A stretch of DNA of 64,000 nt from Nocardia fluminea (lineage in GTDB: Bacteria; Actinomycetota; Actinomycetes; Mycobacteriales; Mycobacteriaceae): contig NZ_PJMW01000002.1 of NCBI RefSeq assembly GCF_002846365.1, positions 806,001 to 870,000 of the forward strand, in the 5' to 3' direction. The translations under genes and the position numbers were made by a program. The notes beneath the pieces were generated by a model. The model did not search any database. It was not told the DNA's origin and saw only the letters and a program-made list of their open reading frames with translations. Shown here piece by piece: positions 53,606 to 62,950 of the stretch. Numbering within the stretch: position 1 is the stretch's first letter; each line of letters begins with the position of its first letter.

Positions 53606-54484
53606 ATGTTGGAAGTCGCCCATGTGACGCGGCGGTTCGGGGAGAACGTGGCGGTCGACGCGGTCTCGTTCGCCGTCCCGCCCGGTGCGCTGACCGGGTT
53701 CGTCGGCGGCAACGGGGCAGGCAAGACCACCACGATGCGAATGATCATGGGCGTCTTGGCAGTTCAGTCCGGCGAGATCCGGTGGGACGGCCGGCCGGTG
53801 ACCGAGCTGGATCGGCGCTCGTTCGGCTATATGCCCGAGGAGCGGGGGCTCTATCCCAAGCAGCCGGTGTTCGACCAGCTCGTGTACCTGGCGCGCTTGC
53901 GTGGACTGCCCGTGGAAAACGCCAAGGCGCGTACCGAAAGCCTGCTGGAGCGGTTCGATCTGGGCGCGCGCGGCAAGGACAAACTCGAGTCGTTGTCGCT
54001 GGGCAATCAGCAGCGCGTCCAGATCGCGGCGGCGGTGATCGCGCAGCCGTCGGCGCTGATCCTGGACGAACCGTTCTCCGGTCTCGACCCCATGGCCGTG
54101 GACTCGATGGTGGAGTTGCTGCGCGAGTACGCCGATCAGGGCGTGCCGGTGCTGTTCTCCTCGCATCAGCTGGATCTGGTGGAGCGGCTGTGCGATCAGC
54201 TCGTCGTGCTCGCGGCGGGCCGGGTGGTCGGGCAGGGCTCGGTCGACGAGCTGAGGTCCACCAGTAGCTCGCGGTATCGGCTGGTGCTCGAGGACGACGC
54301 CGGCTGGTTGCGGGAGTATCCCGGAGTCCGCGTGGTCGAGAGCGCCGGGCCGGGCGTGTTGTTCGAGGTCGACAGCGGCGGCACCGACGGAGTGCTGAAG
54401 GAGGCGCTGTCGCGGGGATCGGTGCGGGAGTTCGCCGAGGTGCGGCCGACGGTCGCCGAGATCTACCGGGAGGTGACGGCATGA
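53606..54484 (+). CDS. ABC-2 type exporter ATPase
   Basis: A 292-residue nucleotide-binding subunit: Walker A GGNGAGKTT (residues 34-42), Q-loop region GYMPEERGLYP, signature LSLGNQQRVQIAAA, Walker B LILDEPFSGLDP and switch SSHQLDLVERL. The EERGLYP pattern and C-terminal domain are like NatA-type exporters. ATG 53606 has GGGGAG 5 nt upstream. The permease gene follows after 70 nt, so the two form a NatAB-like exporter of unknown substrate. Confidence 0.9.
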   Translation: MLEVAHVTRRFGENVAVDAVSFAVPPGALTGFVGGNGAGKTTTMRMIMGVLAVQSGEIRWDGRPVTELDRRSFGYMPEERGLYPKQPVFDQLVYLARLRGLPVENAKARTESLLERFDLGARGKDKLESLSLGNQQRVQIAAAVIAQPSALILDEPFSGLDPMAVDSMVELLREYADQGVPVLFSSHQLDLVERLCDQLVVLAAGRVVGQGSVDELRSTSSSRYRLVLEDDAGWLREYPGVRVVESAGPGVLFEVDSGGTDGVLKEALSRGSVREFAEVRPTVAEIYREVTA

Positions 54485-54554
54485 GAGATCAGCGCCTGAC
54501 GGCGGTAGCTCGCGTGACCATTGAGGACGCGCGCTCATGCCGAGGAGACGCGGC

Positions 54555-55724
54555 GTGAACGGCGTGTGGCGGATCGTCGCCGCGCGGGAGATCGCGGTGA
54601 AGCTGCGTGACCGCAACTTCGTCATCTCGACTGTGGTGACGCTCGTGGTGATCCTCGCGTCGCTGGTTCTCACCGGGTTCCTCAGCAGCAGGCCCGACAA
54701 GATCGACGTGGCGATCGCCGGTTCGGACACCTCGGTGGTGCTCGAGACGGCGAACACCCTCGCCTCGGACGCGGGGGCCGACGTCAGTTTCATCGCGCGA
54801 CCCGTCGCCGACCGGGCCGCGGTCGAGCAGTCGGTCCGTGAGGACGAGGTCGACGTGGGCCTGGTGCCCGCCGACGACAGCGGATGGCAGCTGATCGGCA
54901 AGACCGCCGAGGACGACAACGCCACCACCTACATCACCGCAGCCGCGCAGCAGATCGCGTTGCAGCGCAATGCCGCCGCCGCGGGCGTCTCGCTCGAAGA
55001 GCTGGCCCGCGGTGCGGCCGTGACCTACGACGTGCTCGAAAAGGGCTCGATCGACCCCGGTCTGGCCAAGATCGTCTCGTTCGTCTTCGCGTTCCTGTTC
55101 TATCTGGCGTCGGTGCTGTTCGGCATGTCCATCGCGCAGAGCGTGGTCGAGGAGAAGCAGAACCGCATCGTGGAGATCCTGGCCAGCGCGATGCCGTTGC
55201 GGCAGTTGCTGATCGGCAAGGTCGTGGGCAACGCGGCACTGGCGTTCGCGCAGTTGGCTCTGTTCGCCGGCGCGGGGTTGGCCGGGTTGGCGGCGACCGG
55301 CAAGGGCGCGCAGCTGGGCCAGATCGCCGGGGCCGCAGGCTGGTTCATCGTCTTCTTCCTCGTGGGCTTTCTCGCGCTGGCGAGCCTGTGGGCCGTCGCG
55401 GGCGCGCTCGCCACGCGCAGCGAGGACCTCCAGTCCACCTCGACGCCGCTCGGGTTGCTCATCATGATCGTGCTGTTCGCGGGCATCTTCCTCACCGGGA
55501 CCGCCCGGGTCATCGGCTCCTACGTCCCGATCATGTCCATCGTCGCCATGCCCGCCCGCCTGGCCGACGGCACCGCCGCCTGGTGGGAACCCTTCATCGC
55601 GCTGGCCCTGATGGCGATCGCCTCCTACGGGATCGTCGTCGTCGCCGAGAAGATCTACCGCCGCTCGCTGATGCAGACCCAAGCTCGCCTGACCATGCGC
55701 CAGGCCCTGGCCTTGGAAGACTAG
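54555..55724 (+). CDS. ABC-2 type exporter permease (NatB-like)
   Basis: A 389-residue membrane protein. One N-terminal membrane helix is followed by a ~150-residue extracytoplasmic domain (DKIDVAIAGSDTSVVLETANTLASD) and then five to six helices, with VVEEKQNRIVEILASAMPLRQLLIGKVVGNA, the hallmark of NatB/ABC-2 permeases. GTG 54555 is chosen because GAGGAG lies 7 nt upstream; ATG 54537 is a weaker alternative. It pairs with the ATPase just upstream. Confidence 0.87.
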   Translation: MNGVWRIVAAREIAVKLRDRNFVISTVVTLVVILASLVLTGFLSSRPDKIDVAIAGSDTSVVLETANTLASDAGADVSFIARPVADRAAVEQSVREDEVDVGLVPADDSGWQLIGKTAEDDNATTYITAAAQQIALQRNAAAAGVSLEELARGAAVTYDVLEKGSIDPGLAKIVSFVFAFLFYLASVLFGMSIAQSVVEEKQNRIVEILASAMPLRQLLIGKVVGNAALAFAQLALFAGAGLAGLAATGKGAQLGQIAGAAGWFIVFFLVGFLALASLWAVAGALATRSEDLQSTSTPLGLLIMIVLFAGIFLTGTARVIGSYVPIMSIVAMPARLADGTAAWWEPFIALALMAIASYGIVVVAEKIYRRSLMQTQARLTMRQALALED

Positions 55725-55836
55725 GAATCCCGCGCGCCCGGGTTCCCTCCGCGCCCGGCCGTGCGGCGTCGATGCGCTGTGACGACCGGGTCACTGCTGC
55801 TTGCGTGGTGGCGGGTGGGGCCGATTGAATGCGGAC

Positions 55837-57021
55837 GTGAGCGTTGCGCGGGAATTCGATATCTGTGTCGTCGGGCTGGGGCCGGCCGGGCGCGGGTTGG
55901 CGCATCGGGCCGCGGTAGCCGGGTTGCGGGTGGCGGCGGTGGATCCGCGGCCCGAGCGACTGTTCCCGCCGACCTTCTCCTGCTGGGTGGACGAGCTGCC
56001 GAGCTGGCTGCCCCAGAGCGCGATCGCACAGCTGATCGCGGCGCCCACGGTGTGGACCAAAGGCGCGCATCGGATCGAGCGGCCCTATTGCGTGCTGTCG
56101 AAGGCCGGTCTGCACGCGGCGCTGGCGCTGGACGACGCGACCGTTTTCGCGGATCGGGCGCGGCGGGTGGACGCCCACGAGGTGGAGCTCGCGGACGGGA
56201 CGGTGATCGCGGCGAAGACGGTGTTCGACACCAGGGGCCTGCCGACACTGGGCAGGCGCAGGGCCGCCTCGGCGCACGGGATCTTCGTGGCCGCCGAGAC
56301 CGCGGCGCCGATGGTCGCCGACGGTGAAGGGCTGCTGCTGGATTGGCGGCCGGAGAACGGCGCGGGCCCGGACGAGCCGCCGTCGTTCCTCTACGCGGTG
56401 CCGCTCGGGGACGGGACGGTGATCTTCGAGGAGACCAGCCTCGGCTTACGTGGCGGGATGCCGCAGCACGAGTTACGCAAGCGCACACTGAGCAGACTCG
56501 CGGCCCACGGCATCCGGCTCACCGGCGACGAACCGCACGAGGCTGCCCACTATCCCCTGGATCAGCGGCCCCCGAAGAAGGGCACGGCGATCGCGGTGCC
56601 GTTCGGCTCGCGCGGCGGGATGATGCACCCGTGCACCGGTTACAGCGTGGCCGACTCCCTCGCGCTGGCCGACACCGCCGTCGCCGCGGTGCGGCGCGGC
56701 GAGGACCCGATCGAAGCCCTCTGGCCGTGGCAGGCCAGGGCGGTGTACTGGATGCGCATGCGCGGTCTGTGGGGTCTGGGCCGACTCACCACCGACCAGT
56801 CGATCGCCATGTTCGACGCCTTCTTCACCGAATCCGAACGCGGTCAGCGGGCCCTGCTCTCTGCCCACGACGATTACACCGCTCTCGGCGCGGTGCTGTT
56901 CAACACCGTGGCCCACACCTGGCCGTTCCGCTGGCGCTACGACCTCGTCGGGTGGACCAACCGCAACCGCTGGCTCGATCACCCCTTCGCTCCCGCCGAC
57001 GCCGACGCACCCCGCCGATAA
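55837..57021 (+). CDS. Lycopene cyclase-family flavoprotein
   Basis: A 394-residue FAD-dependent protein: dinucleotide motif CVVGLGPAGRGLAHRAAVAGLRVAAVDPRP at the N-terminus, then FPPTFSCWVDELPSW, FDTRGLP, FEETSLGLRGGMP and GSRGGMMHPCTGYSVADSL, matching CrtY/CrtL lycopene beta-cyclases. It would cyclise lycopene ends during carotenoid formation, yet no other carotenoid gene is nearby. GTG 55837 is the likely start; TTG 55825 is possible. It stands alone, convergent with the Drr-like operon. Confidence 0.85.
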   Translation: MSVAREFDICVVGLGPAGRGLAHRAAVAGLRVAAVDPRPERLFPPTFSCWVDELPSWLPQSAIAQLIAAPTVWTKGAHRIERPYCVLSKAGLHAALALDDATVFADRARRVDAHEVELADGTVIAAKTVFDTRGLPTLGRRRAASAHGIFVAAETAAPMVADGEGLLLDWRPENGAGPDEPPSFLYAVPLGDGTVIFEETSLGLRGGMPQHELRKRTLSRLAAHGIRLTGDEPHEAAHYPLDQRPPKKGTAIAVPFGSRGGMMHPCTGYSVADSLALADTAVAAVRRGEDPIEALWPWQARAVYWMRMRGLWGLGRLTTDQSIAMFDAFFTESERGQRALLSAHDDYTALGAVLFNTVAHTWPFRWRYDLVGWTNRNRWLDHPFAPADADAPRR

Positions 57022-57078
57022 CGCACCGATCGCCACCACGCAGTGCGCGGCGGCGATCAGCGAGGAGGCGGTCGGGGC

Positions 57079-57924
57079 TCAGGACGACTCGGCGGCCTTC
57101 TTGTAGCCGACGATCGCCGGGTAGGCGAACACCGCGATCATCCCCACCGTCCAGGCGACGGTCTTGAGCAGCGGTTCGGCGACCGGCCCGCCGTAGGACA
57201 GGCCCTTCATCGCGTCGATGGCGCAGCTCATCGGCTGATTGGCGACCACGTCCTGCAACCAGGTCGGGTAGGCGAAGACCGGAACGAAGCCGGTGTTGAA
57301 GAACATCAGCAGCGTGTTGAGGATGCCGATGAGGCTGATCAGCATCACGCCCTCGGTGATCGTGGCAAGGGCGGTCACCATCACCGCGAATCCGATGCCG
57401 AACAGCACCGGAACCAGGACGAGCGCGATATTGGCGAGCGGGTCCTCCATGAACAGGAACCCGAGCGGTACCGCGACCAGCAGCACGATCACGGTGGTGA
57501 GCAGAATGCGCAGCATCTCGGCCAGTAGCCGCCCGGTCAGCAGCGACGCCTTGTTCAGCGGCATCGTGTAGAACCGGCTGAGCAGCCCCGAGGCCTTCTC
57601 CCGCTTGAACCCGAGCGCGCTCACCACCGCGCCGGTCATGGCCGCGACCAGGGTGAGCAGCGCGGCCTGGCCGTAGATGCTGGGTGCGCCGGTGGCCGCG
57701 GTGATCGAGTCACCGAGCACGATCCGGAACATCAGCAGGGTGACCGCCGGGTAGGCGATGGTCTGGATGGTCGTCGACGGGTCGCGCAACCACACCATCA
57801 GCAGACGCTTGGTCTGGATCAGGCTGTGGGTGAACCACACCGACACCGAACTTTCCGGCTTGGTGTGCACCACCGGAAGATCGGCCGCGGCCTCCTCGAC
57901 CGACGACTTCTCGATTGTTGTCAT
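57079..57924 (-). CDS. ABC-2 permease, DrrC-like
   Basis: A 281-residue permease with about six helices and the ABC-2 pattern SLIQTKRLLMVWLRDPSTTIQTIAYPAVTLLMF, GFKREKASGLLSRFYTMPLNKASLLTGRLLAEM. It is the third gene of an ATPase-permease-permease operon like DrrABC, starting in a 4-nt overlap with the second. Mycobacterial DrrABC exports complex lipids; substrate here unknown. Confidence 0.88.
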   Translation of the reverse strand: MTTIEKSSVEEAAADLPVVHTKPESSVSVWFTHSLIQTKRLLMVWLRDPSTTIQTIAYPAVTLLMFRIVLGDSITAATGAPSIYGQAALLTLVAAMTGAVVSALGFKREKASGLLSRFYTMPLNKASLLTGRLLAEMLRILLTTVIVLLVAVPLGFLFMEDPLANIALVLVPVLFGIGFAVMVTALATITEGVMLISLIGILNTLLMFFNTGFVPVFAYPTWLQDVVANQPMSCAIDAMKGLSYGGPVAEPLLKTVAWTVGMIAVFAYPAIVGYKKAAESS

Positions 57925-58730
57925 GATCGCCTCACACTCGCCCACACAGCCAGTGGGAGGAAGAAAACAGCCAGTCCGCCGAGCCACGCCAGCGAGACCC
58001 ACGTGCCCGCCCAGCTCAGATGGCCCGCGGCCATATCGCTGAGCGTCTGGGCGAACTGGGAGATCGGCTGATTACGCGCGAACGGCCGCACCCACGCCGG
58101 GAAGCTGGCCTCGGGTACGAAACCGGTGGACATCATGCCGAAGATCAGAATCGGCAGCGTGAGGGCCTGGCTGAGCGCCTCCGGGTTCTTGGTGAGGCTG
58201 CCGAGCGCGTCGGCGCCGAGCGTGAGCACCACGCCGACGATCAGCGCGAAGCCGCAGAACGCGAGAGCCTGCCACCAGCCACCGGTGAACCGGAACCCGA
58301 TCACATAGCCGTAGGCGACGGTCGCGATCAGCGAGACCACCGACCGCACCAGACCCGCGCAGATACGCGACATCAGCGGCACCAGCGAACCGATCGGCAT
58401 GGTTTGCAGCCGGGTGCTCAACCCGGTGAGCGCTTCGAACGCCGCCAGCTGGGCGTTCGACATCATCGTCATGGCCATCGTCTGCAGCACGACGATCGGC
58501 ATCACATACTGCGCGTAGTCGATGCCCTGGACCTTCATCACGTACCGCAGCGGCAGGTAGAAGGCCACGGTGACCACGAGCGGGGTGAGCACCGCGACGA
58601 TCAGCTCGCCCTTCGTGGCCATGGTGTGCACGATGCGCCCGGTCAGCGCGCGCCACTGCGCGAAGCTGCTCGGGCGCACAGCGGGAAGCTCGGCGAACAA
58701 CGAGTTCGCCGCGGGGGTGGACACGCTCAC
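57921..58730 (-). CDS. ABC-2 permease, DrrB-like
   Basis: A 269-residue permease starting at GTG 58730, which overlaps the ATPase stop by 1 nt (TAGTG). Six hydrophobic segments, with FEALTGLSTRLQTMPIGSLVPLMSRICAGLVRS and LGSLTKNPEALSQALTLPILIFGMMSTGFVP, typical of DrrB-type subunits. It forms a heterodimer with the following permease, presumably. Confidence 0.88.
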   Translation of the reverse strand: MSVSTPAANSLFAELPAVRPSSFAQWRALTGRIVHTMATKGELIVAVLTPLVVTVAFYLPLRYVMKVQGIDYAQYVMPIVVLQTMAMTMMSNAQLAAFEALTGLSTRLQTMPIGSLVPLMSRICAGLVRSVVSLIATVAYGYVIGFRFTGGWWQALAFCGFALIVGVVLTLGADALGSLTKNPEALSQALTLPILIFGMMSTGFVPEASFPAWVRPFARNQPISQFAQTLSDMAAGHLSWAGTWVSLAWLGGLAVFFLPLAVWASVRRS

Positions 58731-59731
58731 TAGTGGCCGCCCGAATGGCCGGTGATCGACAGGAACACGTCGTCGAGCGACGGCCTGCGCAGCGCGATGT
58801 CGGCCAGGTCGATACCGGCGGCGTCGAGCCTGCGCAGTGCCTCGGCGAGGGTGGCGGCGCCGTCGGGGGCCGGGATGGACACCTTGTCGGCGCCGTCGGT
58901 CTCCGCCGCGACAGCGGCCGGGACCAGGTCACCGAGGGCCTTCACCGTCTGCGGCACCCGGCTCGGGTCGAGCGGGACGATCTCGCAGAAGCTGCCGCCG
59001 GTCTTGGCCTTGAGCTCGTCGGCGGTGCCCTCGGCGATGACGGTGCCCTTGTCGATGACGATGATGTTGTCGCTGAGCACGTCGGCCTCTTCGAGGTACT
59101 GCGTGGTCAGCAGCACCGTGATGCCCTGGTTCTTGAGCGCGGTGACCAGATCCCACACGCCCTGGCGGCTGCGCGGGTCGAGGCCGGTGGTCGGCTCGTC
59201 GAGGAACACCACCTCGGGCCGCACGACCAGCCCGCAGGCGATGTCGACGCGACGGCGCATGCCGCCGGAGTAGTTGCGCACGGCCCGCTTGCCGGCGCTG
59301 ACCAAGTCGAACTCCTCGAGCAGCACCTCGGCGCGCTTGCGGGCGGCCGATTTGGGCAGGCCCATCAGGCGGCCGAACAGCTCGAGGTTCTCCCGGCCGG
59401 TCAGGTTCTCGTCGAGCGCGGCGTACTGGCCGGTCATCATGATCGAACGGCGCACGCCCGCGGCGTCGGTGAGCACGTCGTGCCCCGCGACGACGGCGGT
59501 GCCGGAGTCGGGGCGCAGCAGGGTCGACAGGACCTTGACCATGGTGGTCTTGCCCGCGCCGTTGGGGCCGAGAATGCCCAGCACACTGGCCTTGTCGGCC
59601 TGGAAACTGATGCCCTGCAAAGCGTGCACGTCGCCGAACGACTTGCGCACGTCGGACACCAGCACCGCGGGTTCACTGTCGCTCGACGCGACGCCACCTG
59701 CGGGCGAATCCACTGAGATCGAACTCGGCAT
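58730..59731 (-). CDS. ABC exporter ATPase, DrrA-like
   Basis: A 333-residue ATPase of the daunorubicin-resistance type: Walker A GPNGAGKTT (55-63), signature YSGGMRRRVDIACGL, Walker B VVFLDEPTTGLDPRSR and switch TTQYLEEAD; the C-terminal DrrA extension ends LRRPSLDDVFLSITG. ATG 59731 follows GGAGAG by 3 nt; the much longer upstream frame is antisense to the aldehyde dehydrogenase region and is rejected. First gene of the drrABC-like operon. Confidence 0.93.
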   Translation of the reverse strand: MPSSISVDSPAGGVASSDSEPAVLVSDVRKSFGDVHALQGISFQADKASVLGILGPNGAGKTTMVKVLSTLLRPDSGTAVVAGHDVLTDAAGVRRSIMMTGQYAALDENLTGRENLELFGRLMGLPKSAARKRAEVLLEEFDLVSAGKRAVRNYSGGMRRRVDIACGLVVRPEVVFLDEPTTGLDPRSRQGVWDLVTALKNQGITVLLTTQYLEEADVLSDNIIVIDKGTVIAEGTADELKAKTGGSFCEIVPLDPSRVPQTVKALGDLVPAAVAAETDGADKVSIPAPDGAATLAEALRRLDAAGIDLADIALRRPSLDDVFLSITGHSGGH

Positions 59732-60059
59732 CAACTCTCCACCATCGGCCGGTGCGCACAGCCTCGAGGGAATCGAGCCGAGACGCACGCGGAATAAAAA
59801 CTCTTCCCGGTAAGTGATCCATACCGTTCGGCGCGATGTTACCGGTCCGGCGGTTTTCCCGGCCGGGTCTGCGTCGATGCGCCCGGTTTGCCCGCGGGGA
59901 CTCTCTACCGACCGTCGCGGTGTTACGTTTCTCACCTGGGCAGTGCAAGGGCAGTGCGGGAACCTTGTCGGCCGGGCCCCGCGCCCATACGCTGACAGCC
60001 GGGGAAACACTCGTCTCACCGGCCCGCGTGCGGGCGTGTTCGATCTTGGGGAGGTGACC
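59732..60059. other. Divergent intergenic region, no clear element
   Basis: These 328 nt separate the leftward Drr-like operon from the rightward aldehyde dehydrogenase gene. An AT-rich patch near 59790-59815 may hold the leftward promoter, but no confident -35/-10 pair, operator or RNA gene was recognised. Confidence 0.45.
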
Positions 60060-61571
60060 ATGGTCGAGTCGGCTTCCACCGCCGCCGCGCCCGCCGGTCG
60101 ATCCGATGTGCTCACGGCTTTCGATCCGCGCACCGGTGAACAGCTCGCGCAGTATCCCGTGCAGGGCACAGCCGAGGTCACCCGTGCCGTGCGCACCGCA
60201 CGCGCCACCCAGAACTGGTGGGGCGAACTGTCGTTCAGCGAGCGCAAGCATCTGCTCCTGGACTGGCGTCGCCAGATCGCCAGGAACGCAGGCGAATTGG
60301 CCGAGCTGCTGCGCAGCGAAACCGGCAAGCCCGAGGCCGACGCCACCCTGGAAGTGATGCTGGCGGTGGAGAATCTGGACTGGGCCGCCCGCAACGCCGA
60401 GCGAACACTGGGCCGGAAGCGGTTGTCCACCGGCTGGTTCACCCGCAATCAGCACGCCTCCGTCGGCTATCTGCCGCTGGGCGTGATCGGCGTGCTCGGC
60501 GCGTGGAACAACCCGGTGTTCACCCCGATGGGTTCGATCACCTACGCCATGGCCGCCGGTAACGCGGTGGTGTTCAAACCGCACGAACTCAGCACCGGCG
60601 TCGGCACCTGGCTGGCCGACAGCTGGGCCGCGGTCTCGCCCGAACAACCCGTGCTGCAAGCGGTTACCGGAAATTCGCGGACCGCTACCGCCCTGTGCAA
60701 ATCCGAGGTGGACAAGATCGCCTACGCCGGCCCGGAAGCGGGCGGGCGCGAGGTGATCGCGCTGTGCGCCCAGACGCTGACGCCGGTGGTGGTGGAGAAC
60801 AGCGGCAAGGGCAGCATGATCGTGCACGTCGACGCGGTGCTGGACGCGGCAGCGGAAGCGGCGGTGTTCGGCGCGATGGCCAACGCGGGCCAGAACTCCT
60901 CGGGCATCCAGCGCTGTTACGTCGCCGATTCGGTGTTCGACGACTTCTTGGCCAAGGTGGCCGAGCGCGCGGCGAAACTGCGTCCCGGCGCCGACAACCG
61001 CGCCTCCTACGGGCCGATGATCAACGCCACCCAGGTCGACGTGGTCCGCCGGCAGGTCCGCGACGCGCTCGCCCACGGCGGGCACGCGGTGCTCGGCGGG
61101 CTCGATTCGTTCCGCGACCCGTACGTGGAGCCGATCGTGCTGGCCGAGGTTCCCGAGGAGAGCATCGCGATCACCGGCGAAGGGATCGGCCCGGTGCTGG
61201 TGGTGAACCGGGTCGCCGACCTGGCCGACGCGGTCACCCGGGTGAACGCGGCGGGCAACGGCATCGCCGTCACCATCTTCACCCTCGACATCCCCAGCGC
61301 GGAGCTCATCGCCGAGCAGTTGAAAGTCGGTGTGGTGACGGTGAATTCGTCGACCGCGTTCACCGGCATCCCGGCCTTGCCATTCGGCGGTGTCGGCGAG
61401 TACGGCCAGGGACACAGCCATGGTCAGCAGGGGCTGTACGAATACAGCCGCACGATGTCGATCGCGCGCAGGCGCTACCGGGCGCCGGTCCGGCTGTCGA
61501 CCTTCGACCGGCGGCCGGGGCACTTGCAGACGGCGAAAGCCCTGTTCCGGTTACGTCACGGCCGCGGCTAG
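60060..61571 (+). CDS. Aldehyde dehydrogenase-family protein with Ser at the catalytic Cys position
   Basis: A 503-residue ALDH-superfamily protein with the full fold: LGVIGVLGAWNNPVFTP, FKPHELSTGVGTWLADSW, VVVENSGKGSMIV in place of the usual LELGGK, and the C-terminal ALPFGGVGEYGQG. The nucleophile segment reads NAGQNSSGIQRCYV: the Cys expected two residues after GQ is Ser (S280), and the DNA codon there is TCC. The general base Glu in VVEN is kept. It may be inactive, may use Ser, or may act as a non-catalytic aldehyde or NAD binder. GGGGAGGTGACC precedes ATG 60060. Its TAG overlaps the stop of the convergent TetR gene. Confidence 0.85.
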   Translation: MVESASTAAAPAGRSDVLTAFDPRTGEQLAQYPVQGTAEVTRAVRTARATQNWWGELSFSERKHLLLDWRRQIARNAGELAELLRSETGKPEADATLEVMLAVENLDWAARNAERTLGRKRLSTGWFTRNQHASVGYLPLGVIGVLGAWNNPVFTPMGSITYAMAAGNAVVFKPHELSTGVGTWLADSWAAVSPEQPVLQAVTGNSRTATALCKSEVDKIAYAGPEAGGREVIALCAQTLTPVVVENSGKGSMIVHVDAVLDAAAEAAVFGAMANAGQNSSGIQRCYVADSVFDDFLAKVAERAAKLRPGADNRASYGPMINATQVDVVRRQVRDALAHGGHAVLGGLDSFRDPYVEPIVLAEVPEESIAITGEGIGPVLVVNRVADLADAVTRVNAAGNGIAVTIFTLDIPSAELIAEQLKVGVVTVNSSTAFTGIPALPFGGVGEYGQGHSHGQQGLYEYSRTMSIARRRYRAPVRLSTFDRRPGHLQTAKALFRLRHGRG

Positions 61572-62806
61572 TTCTCCTGCGCCGAGCCACTGCCGAGCAG
61601 CACGGCGGTGGTCAGCGCGGCGAGGCGGGCGAGCTGTTCGGGTCGCGAGTCGAAGCGCAGCAGCCGGCCGACATCGATGATCTGGCCGACGGCGGCGTGC
61701 ACACGGAAACGGGCTTCGATCGGGTCGCCGTCGAGCAGGTTGGCCCACTCCAGGATGTTCTGCCGCTGGATGGCGCGCAGACGATGCTGCTCGGCCTGCG
61801 GGAGGTTGCTGAACTCGGCGTAGTAGACCGGCGCGATCTCGGGCGTCGCGAAGGTGAGGCGCGCGTGCTGGTCGGCGATGCGGCGGGCGGCGTCGGCCCG
61901 GTTCTCGCTCTCGGCCAGTGCCTCCCCGATCGCGACCGCGAGCCGGTCGGCGGTGCGATGGAACGCGGCGGCGAGCAGGTCGGCTTTGCTGTCGAAGTGG
62001 CGGTACACGCTGGAGGCGTTGATGCCGACGGCGGCGCCGATCTCCTCGATGCCGGACTCGTGATACCCGTTGCGGCCGAAGATCCGGATGGCCTCGGTGA
62101 GCAGCTGTTCACGTTTCGAGGTGACCGGCAGGCCGCGTGGCTGCCGGTCCGGTTCGGCCGCGGCGGGCGTCGGCGGCAGCTCGGCGCGCACGATCGCCCA
62201 GGCCATCTCGAGCTGCACCGCGAGCATGCGGCCGTGCGAGAGGGTGGTGCGGTGCGCGGCGATGCTGGCCAGCGAACTCAGCGCGCCGACCGCGAGCAGG
62301 ATGACGTCGTCCGCGCTCGCCTCCGGCCGGACCTCGGCGATCCGCGCGGCGACGTTGGCCTCGAGTTCGCGATAGAACGCGCGAATGCGCACCCGGTCGT
62401 CGGGCTCGAGGTAGCGGCGTTCCCAGCGGTAGAGCCCGGCCTCGCGGCGGATGTCGATATTGCGTTCGGCGACGGCGGTGAGCACCGCGTCGAGCCTGGC
62501 TTCCGCGCTCAGCGAGGGGTCGTCGGCCGCGGCGGCGACATCGCGCAAACCCCGAGCACCCTCTTCGGCGGCGGCGACGAGCAACGCGTATTTGTTCGCG
62601 AAGTGGCGGTACAGCGCGGGTCCCGAGATGCCGACTTCCGCGGCGATCTCGTCCACCCCGACCGGGTAGTAGCCGCGCGCGCTGAACGCACGGGCGGCGG
62701 CCCGCATGATCTGCATCTTGCGGTCCTTCGGTCTGCGGCGCACGACGCGGGCAGGTGCGGTCGTCGGCTCGCGGGCCTGTTCGGCCTCACTGCGATCGGC
62801 GACCAT
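61568..62806 (-). CDS. Tandem TetR-family regulator (two DNA-binding domains)
   Basis: A 412-residue protein built of two TetR units in one chain: the first helix-turn-helix (VDEIAAEVGISGPALYRHFANKYAL) near residues 50-75 and the second (IEEIGAAVGINASSVYRHFDSKADL) near 253-278, each followed by a ligand-binding helical domain. Typical TetR proteins are about 200 residues and dimerise, so this one may act as a covalent pseudo-dimer. Stop codons of this gene and the convergent aldehyde dehydrogenase gene share the palindrome CTAG. A candidate operator lies 37 nt upstream of its start. Confidence 0.92.
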   Translation of the reverse strand: MVADRSEAEQAREPTTAPARVVRRRPKDRKMQIMRAAARAFSARGYYPVGVDEIAAEVGISGPALYRHFANKYALLVAAAEEGARGLRDVAAAADDPSLSAEARLDAVLTAVAERNIDIRREAGLYRWERRYLEPDDRVRIRAFYRELEANVAARIAEVRPEASADDVILLAVGALSSLASIAAHRTTLSHGRMLAVQLEMAWAIVRAELPPTPAAAEPDRQPRGLPVTSKREQLLTEAIRIFGRNGYHESGIEEIGAAVGINASSVYRHFDSKADLLAAAFHRTADRLAVAIGEALAESENRADAARRIADQHARLTFATPEIAPVYYAEFSNLPQAEQHRLRAIQRQNILEWANLLDGDPIEARFRVHAAVGQIIDVGRLLRFDSRPEQLARLAALTTAVLLGSGSAQEN

Positions 62807-62842
62807 GCACTCACTTTCCGTTGCGCGAACCGGGTTGGACCA

Positions 62843-62858
62843 GTCAACCTAAGTTAAC
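62843..62858. promoter_or_regulatory. Imperfect palindrome upstream of tandem-TetR gene
   Basis: GTCAACCTAAGTTAAC is an inverted repeat with six of eight pairs matching, AT-rich against its surroundings and 37 nt before the regulator's ATG. It can also be read as two direct GTYAACC copies spaced 10 nt apart. Its position suits autoregulation. Confidence 0.55.
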
Positions 62859-62895
62859 CACAATTCGCAAACGTCGAGGGCAGGTCGAGGAAATG

Positions 62896-62936
62896 GAACC
62901 GCCCCGGCAGCGACGTGCTCGCCGACGGGGCGGTTC
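62896..62936 (-). terminator. Hairpin after the mycolyltransferase gene
   Basis: A perfect 10-bp stem (GAACCGCCCC with its complement, 21-nt loop) begins 15 nt after the stop of the mycolyltransferase gene. The following minus-strand bases (ATTTCC) are only mildly T-rich, so efficiency is uncertain. Confidence 0.6.
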
Positions 62937-62950
62937 GGGAGAAGCGGTGG

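Noticed and set aside
60695..62857. 720-codon plus-strand ORF spanning the ALDH end and the TetR gene
   Set aside because: It crosses two well-supported genes and shows only Arg/Gly-rich shadow sequence.
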